Shown in pieces: positions 10,406-18,711 of a stretch of 64,000 nt of DNA. The notes beneath the pieces were generated by a model, which saw nothing but the letters and a program-made list of their open reading frames with translations, ran no database searches and was not told the DNA's origin. Within the stretch, counting starts at the first letter, position 1. Every line of letters begins with the position of its first letter. The position numbers and the translations under genes were made by a program. Source of the DNA: Asparagopsis taxiformis (Eukaryota > Rhodophyta > Florideophyceae > Bonnemaisoniales > Bonnemaisoniaceae); NCBI GenBank assembly GCA_030407315.1, contig JALQPE010000695.1, positions 1-64,000 of the forward strand, written 5' to 3'.

Positions 10406-10580
10406 CGTCCAGGGACTGTCTGCATTCTGTAACAATGATTGCTCTCCACTTGGCAAAATATCCCTGAAAATAATACCGGGTATTATTCTTAGGTTTCGTC
10501 CAGGGATCGCCTGTAGTCGGTACGAATGATTGCCCTCCACTTGGCAAAATATTCCTCAAAATAATACCCGGTATTATTTT
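10406..10580. repeat. Two tandem 91-bp units, each ending in the AATAATACC-N-GGTATTATT palindrome
   Basis: Units start CGTCCAGGGA at 10406 and 10497. Palindromes lie at 10469-10487 (19 bp) and 10558-10580 (23 bp, perfect around a central C). The same dyad is the core of every unit in the 3655-4530 array, but the surrounding unit sequence differs. The copies lie between the 3' ends of two convergent ORFs. The rest of 10293-10897 shows no gene. Confidence 0.9.
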
Positions 10581-10897
10581 CCGCACTACTCTGCCAGGTG
10601 GAGCTACGGCATTGGATGGGACTGCACAGGCCCCGAAGGTACTAGAGGCGTGCTCAATGACAGGGTAAAACTCTTAACCGTAGTAGACATGACGCTTTCT
10701 AGTCGCAGAGTGAGCTGAAAAAAAAGAACGATAGCTATTGTTTCCAGTACACCATGTAGTACGTAGCATGCTGCGGTGCACCTTTTCCACGCACATCCTA
10801 GACAGTTTCACATCTAAAGGTTTTTATTTCTCTTAAGTCTCTCGTAGTAGTCGGTTCCTTTCAAAGGCTATGAAACTTTACTTCTACGCCTCCATTA

Positions 10898-12421
10898 TCA
10901 ATCTTCCTCATCAAGGAAAACTTCAACGTAGCTTTCACTCCCATCTTCTTCATTTCCATGTCCGCTATCCTCCTCAAACGCGGTACTACGCTGTTCCAAG
11001 TGTTGTTCATCGAATTTTTCGTTAGTAATTGTCAGTACATCTTCACAGAGATGCCTCTTACAGATTCGGTCACTCGGCAACATCGCCTTTCCTAATTGTT
11101 TGAGCTCGTCTTGTACACTTTCTTCGAAGGTCTGACCTGATTGTACCTTGAAAATTCCTAGAATCCCGGAAGCGATTGCATAGACAAATCTGAGTGAATT
11201 GCAGGAACGTCGCAGGAAAACCATTCTACTCGTGCATTGAAGGAAAGCAATTGCAGTGTTCAGGGCTACCTCCAGGATATTGATTCTCCTTCGAATCATC
11301 CTTTTGGCCACACATCCCGATATCTCGACTTCGTACTGAATGATGACAACCATCTCTTTCCGCTCAGCGATGAATTGTATCAAGATCTCGGAATTCTTGT
11401 CATCCACAACTTTCCGTTCCTCAGGCCTTAGATTTCCGTTGGTCACACGGGTATCGGGGATAACATCCATATCTCGAATGAGATCGTGAGTTGGAAACTC
11501 GAAAGTGATAGAGGCGTCCGTTTCCAACACTAGAGCGAACCCCAGTTCGACAAGGAATCGATGGCGCACCTGCTCTCTAGACTTGTTCAGGAAACCGAGC
11601 ACCTTTGTCAGCGCAACTTTCGTAACAGCCAAAGATATTTCACGCTTGCTCAACTGTCCACCATTTCCATCTGTTTTCCTCCGCTTCCTAGCTCCTCCGT
11701 CAATGCTTCCTGCAGGCTGGTTTCGGCCATCGCCAGTGGCACCATAAACAACTTCTTCGATTATTTTGTCCGGAATGTACTTGTTCTCCTTCCAGACGTT
11801 GAACGCATTCGAATCGCGTCCAGAGCTCGAGCCTTCCACTGTACGGCCTGTACCCGACTTTTCCTTCTGAATGTTCCGCAGGAGAGACATCACCACTTGG
11901 AATCGAAGCTCGATGTTGTTCTTCCCGGTGTTGGATTGGAACACATCCCTCTTGTCATTGCTCTGCTTCGCAAACATCATTGCAGAGAGCAACCTGCAAC
12001 CACGGAGGTCGTAGATTCCTTGGTTGGTGTAAATTGTCGCCCCAGCATCAATCTTGTCGACCAGCAAAGGTACAACAGTTCCAAATACTGCACACAGAAA
12101 ATTGTAAGAAAACGATAGTTCTGCTGACTGCGAGATGCGCAAACGGTCCCTGTCCTTGTCAGTCATCCCCTTCTTCGAAGTGCCCTGACTCTGCTGTAAT
12201 AAACCATCACAGATGTCTTTCACACCCTGTAGTTCCGTTACAATAAACTCGACGCGACTCATCAGCTTTTCGATTTGCTGGCGTTGGGACGTTCGATCAT
12301 CGTCGATTTCATCCATCCTCTCCCCAATACGACGAACTTCCCCAGTCACTGTCCTGAATCCCTCTCGAATAATCCCTGCTAGGCAGTCATTTGGATTTTC
12401 CTCACGACGCTGAGATTCCAT
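10898..12421 (-). CDS. Unrecognised 507-residue protein: coiled coil, NLS, acidic tail
   Basis: An intact ORF starting MESQRREENP. Residues about 15-80 are heptad-like and probably form a coiled coil (IREGFRTVTGEVRRIGERMD and following). A basic motif ARKRRKTD near 245-255 fits a nuclear localisation signal, and the last 40 residues are strongly acidic, ending VFLDEED. The middle is alpha-helical and not recognised. A nuclear, partner-binding protein fits what is visible, but no function can be named. It is convergent with the 462-residue ORF. Confidence 0.65.
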   Translation of the reverse strand: MESQRREENPNDCLAGIIREGFRTVTGEVRRIGERMDEIDDDRTSQRQQIEKLMSRVEFIVTELQGVKDICDGLLQQSQGTSKKGMTDKDRDRLRISQSAELSFSYNFLCAVFGTVVPLLVDKIDAGATIYTNQGIYDLRGCRLLSAMMFAKQSNDKRDVFQSNTGKNNIELRFQVVMSLLRNIQKEKSGTGRTVEGSSSGRDSNAFNVWKENKYIPDKIIEEVVYGATGDGRNQPAGSIDGGARKRRKTDGNGGQLSKREISLAVTKVALTKVLGFLNKSREQVRHRFLVELGFALVLETDASITFEFPTHDLIRDMDVIPDTRVTNGNLRPEERKVVDDKNSEILIQFIAERKEMVVIIQYEVEISGCVAKRMIRRRINILEVALNTAIAFLQCTSRMVFLRRSCNSLRFVYAIASGILGIFKVQSGQTFEESVQDELKQLGKAMLPSDRICKRHLCEDVLTITNEKFDEQHLEQRSTAFEEDSGHGNEEDGSESYVEVFLDEED

Positions 12422-12744
12422 CTTCCGTCAAAATTCGCCTTCGCCTCTCGTTCCAATCGCAGAGTGTCACTCCAAACGCTTTTCCTGGAACTAGAATGCT
12501 AGCAATAGTAACAAATAATGCCAACTACTCTACTCATATCCTCGGAAAACGACCGATTTTCTCCTACCTTTTTTGTAACGGTCATTTCCATGTGACCATG
12601 CATCCTCTACACTTCTCACTACTAGTAGCTTCAGAATAGTTTCCTCTCTTCTCTACTTGAACTCACATGCGAACACATTGTACAACCCTATCCTGGACAA
12701 CTATTGCAACATTGAATCTCAGAAAATACCAATCACCAATTACT

Positions 12745-13085
12745 ATCAAGGCAGTACTTGCAGGCAGTACAATTCACTGCCGGAGCCAGTATATTTTACT
12801 GCCTGATTCTAATGCCAGGTCATTTGCCAGGGCAGTACTGTACGGCAGTACATTCCATTGCAGAAATCATCAAAAATCACTGCATTGCACTACTGCCCTG
12901 TGGTACCAGCAAAAATTACTAGAATTTGCTATCGTACAGTACTGAATTCTGCTACATACCGTACTGCCAGGAAATTTTGTATTTTACTGCCTGCGGCACT
13001 AGAACTGAAAAAATAAAAATAGTAATTTTACTGCCTCAGGCACTACATTGCTCAGGCAGTGATTTTTACTGCCTCAGGCAGTAAA
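12745..13085. repeat. Cluster of GGCAGTA/TACTGCC motifs with a 21-bp palindrome
   Basis: At least eleven copies of GGCAGTA or its complement TACTGCC occur in about 340 AT-rich bases (for example 12750, 12763, 12797, 12831, 12844, 12891, 12962, 12985, 13029, 13067, 13077). At 13065-13085 arms TTTACTGCCT and AGGCAGTAAA surround a central C. The cluster ends about 35 bp before the point where the pol gene of retroelement 1 is cut off. 12422-12744 shows no gene. Confidence 0.85.
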
Positions 13086-13120
13086 TTTACTACATTTTTT
13101 GATCTCAAACTCAGTAGTGG

Positions 13121-14605
13121 CCAATAGCCAGAATTACAATCCAATGTGGTGAATACTTGAGCATCTCCGAGGGAGTCAATACAATCATCCATTCGTGGAA
13201 GGGGGTACACATCATTGACAGTTATGTCGTTAAGACCCCTGTAGTCGACGCAAAAGCGTAATTTACCATCCTTCTTCGGGACAAGAACCACTGGGCTAGC
13301 CCATTCGGAGGTCGACGGTTCGATCACTCCTTTTTCCAGCATGCTGGTTATTTCCTTACGGGCAATCTCTCGACGAGCGGGTCCCATCCGGTAGGGTTGT
13401 TGCCGTCTAGGCTTGCTCCCTTCGACTATGTCGATTCGGTGTTCCGTAGCGCGGATGTCCCCTAGGGATCCATCCCACATAGACTCGTGTCGAGATAGCA
13501 TGCTGAGGATGCGTTCCCTTAATGGGAGTTGACCAAGGTGGTCTAGAGAGACTTCTTGCTTCCAGCTTGATGGTTGGGTGGCCTCGGCCTCTTGCTCCTG
13601 AGGGAGAGTAGTCACCATAGTGGAGGCCTCTTGGGAGGAAGGGGTAGAACGGCTGAGAGCCATGGGGCGCATTGGCCGTTCGGGTGCCCGAAGGGCATAG
13701 CCTATAATTGTCCCTTTAGGGAGGTACTTGTCGGATGTACCGAAGTTAGTTAATATAGTCAGGAATTCCTGTCGCGGGATGACTTCCGCAACCCCATTCG
13801 GGATAGAGACACGATGTCGGTGAAGGATCCGATCTCTCGGAGAGAGTATACTCAAGCCGCCACCGGCGCATACAACAGTAGTTGTTACTTGACTCCGCGA
13901 AGGAACATTCACACTTTGTGACAATCGAATGCCATGAGGCTGGCGGTCTAAGTTAATCCCATTAGAGGGTCGCGAGGCATCCACGTAGCACGAAAGGGTG
14001 GGGGATGTTTTACGCGTAGGCGACATCACTAGGATAGCTATCGACCCGCCGTCGTGAATATCAATTCGTTGGGCCCGGCACCTAATTGCGTCTACGTGGG
14101 TATTCATTGCCCCAGTTCCCAAGATGAGGGGTACGGCCAACTTAGGCGCGACGAAGAATTCTTCCTCAAAGGACTTGTGGCCTAACTGTAAGGACAGTTT
14201 TATCTTGCCTTTTATCCGAAGAGGATTGCCGTTAGCATCGGCCAGTTGCGGAACTTTCCCCGTAGGGACTTGGAATTGTTCCCAATTTTGGGGTAAACTC
14301 CTTTCATGGATGACCGATGGTCCGGACCCGGTGTCCATCACCATACGCATAGGCGTGAGAATTGACGGATCGAGTCCGATGGAACCCATTACTACGTAAT
14401 GGGCGGCCTTAAGCAGGCATGAGGCTTTCGGCCTTGAGGTTCGAGTCCCTGTGGGGGAACCCGAAGGGGTTGGTGTCTGGGAAAGACTTTGGTCCCTAGA
14501 GGGAGTTGCAGCCTTTTCCTGCGGAGGTGGTTGTGGTGAGATGTCCACCGAGTAGCGTAATCGCTCCACCTCCTGACGGGAGTGCGACACCTCACTCCCC
14601 GTCAT
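13121..14605 (-). pseudogene. Ty3/Gypsy element 1 pol, truncated inside reverse transcriptase
   Basis: Starts at an ATG overlapping the gag stop (TAATG at 14603-14607). It contains an aspartic protease motif MDTGSGPSV (about 14323-14349) and then the N-terminal third of reverse transcriptase, including FCVDYRGLND, YPLPRMDDCIDSL and FTTLDCNSGYW. Homology stops at the W codon 13121-13123, before the catalytic YxDD. The frame runs on to 13052 only as read-through into palindromic repeat sequence. RNase H and integrase are missing, so the copy cannot move by itself. The protease-RT order and RT motifs resemble those of element 2. Confidence 0.9.
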
Positions 14606-16530
14606 TAGTTTTCCGACGACGTTTCGGAGTCGTCGGTGGTGTCTAGGGCGTCGGCAACGTCTTGAGCCGCTACGGAAGATCCGTTACGTTCTAAAACGTC
14701 TCGCCTCAGAGGGCCCGGTTTGGGATGATTTTCGTCATCGGCGAACGCAACCATGCGTGTTGGAGGGTTTGACCGTTGGAGCACGGCTTTAGGGTAATCC
14801 CTTTTTCGGTTGAACCGATTGGACTGGCGCTGTTGGCGGCGCATAACCTGTTCCGGTTCTTGCTGGTAAGCGTAGTTCGCAAAGGCGAAGTAAGTTCCCA
14901 CTGAGGGTGGTAGGTAAGGGCAAGTGTACAACACATGCCCCGGTTGGCGACAGCCAGAGCATCTCCAAGTAACAGCCCCTTCGGGGATCATACTCTCAGC
15001 GAGTTTAAGATGTTCTCCCGTTAGGGTAGGGGCCTGCATTGGCGCGCCCATTGGGTTCCCGGTAGGGGAAGGTAAGGTCGGCGGCGGGGTCCGCGGTATT
15101 ACAGCCGGTTCTCCGGGTACGGTAGCGAGCAACGCTTTGCGTTTCCGGTCCGCGATTTCCCGAGTAGGGTAAGCCTTAGGTTTCGCGGGTAGCGATGCTC
15201 GTAAAGAGTCCCCGAGTCCTTTAGCAAGGTTATGGACAGCAAGAAAATCTTCTCCGCCACTGCGGCCTATAGTCACCTTGACGGTGTGTTTAACCTCTGG
15301 GCGTAGGCCCTTGAGGTAGTAGTTGACCAAGTCTCTTTCCGAGAAGACGTTCGCACACAGGAGTGCAGCGTCCTGCAGTCTGTCTGCGTATGCAGCTTCG
15401 TCCTCATCCGGCCCTTGCCGTATACGCGTTACTGCGTCATATGCGTCCGCTAGGACATTGTCCGTCGCGTAGCGAGCCAGAAGGGCGTTAACGGCTTGAG
15501 GCCAAGTGATCTGCTGGTGCAGGTGGTTGAGAAGCTTGCGCTTTCGCGCCTCAGCGGCGATAAACCGTTGAGGTTCTCCTTCCAGGAAATACTTGAGTAA
15601 CTTGGTAGCTTCTCCCTCCGAGACTCCGCATGAATCACATGCATCTTGAAATTCCGCGAGGAACCGGAGGATATCGATGGGTTCCGTACCATCGAACGGC
15701 GTGAATGACGCGTTGAAATTACGGATCTTCTCCGTTAGCTTATACAAGCTTCTTGATTTACCCATTGGGGTATCGGTCGTTAGGGACTTGTTCTTGAGTC
15801 GGTAGTACCGATAGGAGACCACTAGGTCGAACGCGGGTTCGCGGGCCTTCAAAGGCACTAAGCCTTCCTCAAGAGGTCCTTCTTCATCATCCCACGAGGG
15901 GTTTTCCGGTGTAGATCCGGTGGCACGAGTGTGCTGTCTCGTGCGAGAGATATTCCCTGTTTGGGATAGTGATTCGGCGAGGGCGTCGACACGGTCCGAC
16001 AGGTGTCGGGTTGCTTCCGCGACTTGATCCAATCGGGGATCTTCTTCTTCCTCCCTACCGGATGTAGGGTCAGGGAAGTCAGCCGATCGGATGCGGCGAG
16101 CAGGAAACTCCTGTTGTCCTAATGGACTGGCACTAAAGCCGTGAATCGAAAGCTCCTCCAGACGAGTTTCCAAAAGGGACACGCGCTTAGCGAATTCGGC
16201 TTTGACCTGATTCCAGGTTTCCACTAGGAACTCGGCGTCCCGATCTTGGGTGGCTTCTCGGCTGGCGGCCATCAGCTTTGGCTCGACCAGTTCCATGACG
16301 GTTTCGACCGTAGCGTCTACGATTTCCGCCCTGCGTTCTTGAACAGTCTTCTCGACGACGGTGCTGAATTCAGCCTTGAACTCTTCCAACCGTTCGTTGA
16401 AGATTCGATCGGCTCGGTCTTGCAGGGTGTTAATCACCACGCCTTCTTCGGCGATCAGATCCGAATCGGATAAGTCGCTGGCAGGCGCTATGTCCTCACT
16501 AGAGGGTCCCGCTGTAGGGTTACGAGGCAT
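14605..16530 (-). CDS. Ty3/Gypsy element 1 Gag
   Basis: An intact 641-residue capsid/nucleocapsid polyprotein starting MPRNPTAGPSSEDI. It has a charged coiled-coil N-terminal part (about 35-130), a retrotransposon gag domain (about 265-440, around PFDGTEPIDILRFLAEFQDA and the ITWPQAVNALLARY segment), and a CCHC zinc knuckle CSGCRQPGHVLYTC near 530. The order matches Gag of element 2. The stop codon overlaps the pol start as TAATG, suggesting coupled termination and reinitiation. Confidence 0.92.
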   Translation of the reverse strand: MPRNPTAGPSSEDIAPASDLSDSDLIAEEGVVINTLQDRADRIFNERLEEFKAEFSTVVEKTVQERRAEIVDATVETVMELVEPKLMAASREATQDRDAEFLVETWNQVKAEFAKRVSLLETRLEELSIHGFSASPLGQQEFPARRIRSADFPDPTSGREEEEDPRLDQVAEATRHLSDRVDALAESLSQTGNISRTRQHTRATGSTPENPSWDDEEGPLEEGLVPLKAREPAFDLVVSYRYYRLKNKSLTTDTPMGKSRSLYKLTEKIRNFNASFTPFDGTEPIDILRFLAEFQDACDSCGVSEGEATKLLKYFLEGEPQRFIAAEARKRKLLNHLHQQITWPQAVNALLARYATDNVLADAYDAVTRIRQGPDEDEAAYADRLQDAALLCANVFSERDLVNYYLKGLRPEVKHTVKVTIGRSGGEDFLAVHNLAKGLGDSLRASLPAKPKAYPTREIADRKRKALLATVPGEPAVIPRTPPPTLPSPTGNPMGAPMQAPTLTGEHLKLAESMIPEGAVTWRCSGCRQPGHVLYTCPYLPPSVGTYFAFANYAYQQEPEQVMRRQQRQSNRFNRKRDYPKAVLQRSNPPTRMVAFADDENHPKPGPLRRDVLERNGSSVAAQDVADALDTTDDSETSSEN

Positions 16531-16588
16531 CGTGAAGATGATTGTGAAGGAAAATTTCTCTCGAAGAGACTTACCCGAGGGTACAAGG

Positions 16589-16607
16589 TTCTAGGTCGAG
16601 AGACCAA
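16589..16607 (-). other. Primer-binding site of element 1
   Basis: On the minus strand, TTGGTCTCTCGACCTAGAA follows the LTR end CTACA. It is identical to the site in element 2. The complement ends in ACCA as a tRNA 3' end should, with a C and a pyrimidine at the T-arm positions expected for a tRNA. Confidence 0.75.
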
Positions 16608-17095
16608 TGTAGCAGGTAGAAAATCCGCTAGAGCGGCAAACCACCCGACAGGTGTCCCGAGCCTCGGTAGAGGAAGTGGTAGAGCAGATGAACCTTATAG
16701 GTACCCAGCGGGTAGTCTCGTGAGAGAGAAGGTGTCGTTACCCGGAGGGGGTTGTGTGACAAAGGGGTGCTCACGCGAGAGGCGTATTAATGGAGCAAGA
16801 TGACGTAATCCGTCGAGCTGTTGGCTAACCCTAAGGTTTTCCCGGAGAGGGGTTGAACAATAGGTATGCGAACACTGTTCCTGTGGGTCGTAATTCCACT
16901 TGAGTTTACGTTACTCTAGAAACCGTGCCTACTGGCTATTCCAGTGGCAACTTTATACTAAGTCTACTGTAAGCTAGGGTTAGTGGTTAGGAATAAATAT
17001 CCAGTTAGTGACCAATCAGAACCCAATTACTGGCGCTCGCCTACCCGCGAGGTCATTGCCAATAGGCTTACATTGTAATGTATGGCTGATCAGCC
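16608..17095 (-). repeat. Probable 5' LTR of element 1 (outer border not determined)
   Basis: Lies immediately upstream of the primer-binding site and ends CTACA on the minus strand, exactly like the LTR of element 2. No second copy is present, because the 3' half of the element is missing, so the outer edge cannot be fixed by comparison. The stretch to about 17240 shows no gene. Confidence 0.5.
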
Positions 17096-17239
17096 TAAGT
17101 TAAAATTTTGCCCCTTGTGGGGTCTTGGCCGGGGCCGATAGGCCCGGGTGGGGTTATTTGTCAGCCATAGCTGGTCCTAAGTATAGGAAACACGCCAGTT
17201 GGCTGGTGCCTTCTGATTGGCACATCCCGTAAGTGGGTA

Positions 17240-17425
17240 CCCAATAGGGAAGCGACACGGCTCGATCAGCGAGGACCGCCAGGCGGTACGACACTAGATG
17301 CCTGCGGGCGCTCCTCTCCGAATACAACCTTCCGTTTCGACAATGGCCCTGTCTCCTTCCGATAGTACAGTCTGTCCTCAACAACTCCCCACTGAAACGC
17401 CTGGGTGGGAGGTCGCCTTCCAAGG
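17240..17425 (+). pseudogene. Element 3 integrase fragment, upstream half (interrupted by element 2)
   Basis: Read on the plus strand, the piece gives LRALLSEYNLPFRQW and then VQSVLNNSPLKRLGGRSPSK, typical of the region after the catalytic core of Gypsy integrases. It reads directly into VFTNLAPVTALSEIKLG at 26813 once element 2 and one target duplication are removed. Upstream of about 17240 homology is lost. Confidence 0.75.
17421..17425. other. Target-site duplication of element 2, left copy
   Basis: CAAGG directly before the LTR, repeated at 26808-26812 directly after the other LTR. Removing one copy and the element restores the integrase frame of element 3. Confidence 0.93.
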
Positions 17426-18664
17426 TGTGGTGCAATGCCATGTGGCGAACCGCCTTGTACGGTGAACCACCAAATATTTTGCATATATTTTTGAAACTTT
17501 AATTCCCACCACATTTTGGATTCTTTACCCGTCCACAGTGAATCACTGAACGCAGTACACTTGGACTCAGTGGTACACTGAAGTTTTACACCAGCACTAA
17601 CTGTTGTATACTACACTAACAGTGGGTTTACCACACCGGTCGCCCCGGCCACTTAGGGTTTTTCCGACCGCCCTACTGTACCAGTATTTAGCCTATCCAC
17701 TGACAACCGTAGAAGTTCACTTAGGGCTGACCACCGTTCTGTAACATAGTATTTATTCGACGGCGGATCGCCCAGTTCTTCGATTGTAAAGTAACCGGAA
17801 GTTCGGTTGTCATTTTGCTCCCAAGGTGCGTTTCGCCGTCTGAGTCAGCCTGCTTCTCCCTTGGCTATAGTACTTGGCACCCTTCCGGTACCCGTTCGTC
17901 GCTGATCCAGCGTTTGCCCTTGGCACTCCACCCGCTGTATCAGCATTATCCCTTACCACGCGCAGCCTGTGGCGCGCGTGCCCCTCTATCAGGAGTCTTC
18001 GGCCTCTTGGTGTACCACCGGACCTGATCGTGTCGCTTCGCTCCCATCCTGCGGATCGCAGTAACTGTTTGCCTACTCCGCCTGTGGCTATTGTGCGTGG
18101 CACAAGTCAGGCCTTACTCTTGCCGCTGTATCAGCGCCTCCGGCATCGCCGTCTCGCTGTACCAGCTTCTCCTCTGCCCTTTCAGGGTCTCTTCCCTGCA
18201 CGTGCCACCCGTGGTGCACGTGCCCACTCACCCCTTTCCCACTACCAGGTACCCTCGCCTGCTCGGTGGACCACCATTCACGCTGTATCAGCTCCCTTCT
18301 TCTCCTTCTCGACCGTTGGTCATTCCCCTCACACACTAAGTGTCCGTTGACACCCGGTGTATCACCGTCACACACTACCACTTCAGTGTACCACTGATCC
18401 AGTGTTGCGCCATCCCTTATACCCCTTTAGGGTTGGCCTGACAAGCCAACCTCTCACCTGCATAGCAGTATCACTTGAACCAAGATTCTCGACGTATCGT
18501 CTGTGTGGCCTTACAACCCACAGTCAAGCAGGCGATCCGCCTTAGCTCTACCACCTCTAACTTGAGCTTGACTACCGAGACAGGAGGGCTCGAACACCTC
18601 GCGGTGCTTAGCCGAATCGGCTCACTATCCTAAGTCGAATCGACAGCTCGGGCATTGCACTACA
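17426..18664 (+). repeat. 5' LTR of element 2
   Basis: Starts TGTGGTGCAATGCC and ends GCACTACA, so it has TG...CA ends. It should contain promoter and polyadenylation signals, though no clear TATA box was assigned. It carries a striking series of at least twelve mini-palindromes of the form NNTG-N3-CANN (17568-18404). ORFs inside are fortuitous, since they recur unchanged in the other LTR. Confidence 0.95.
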
Positions 18665-18683
18665 TTGGTCTCTCGACCTAGAA
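18665..18683 (+). other. Primer-binding site of element 2
   Basis: TTGGTCTCTCGACCTAGAA immediately after the LTR, with one base before the TGG that would pair with the CCA end of a tRNA. Identical to element 1. Confidence 0.8.
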
Positions 18684-18711
18684 TCTTGACCAAGTTCATC
18701 TGATACTCGAG

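Noticed and set aside
16589..16607. tRNA gene fragment
   Set aside because: Only 19 bp match a tRNA 3' end and the position next to an LTR fits a primer-binding site.
17810..18545. ORFs in the LTR, repeated identically near 25953-26688
   Set aside because: They lie fully within the LTRs and overlap on both strands, so they are fortuitous.
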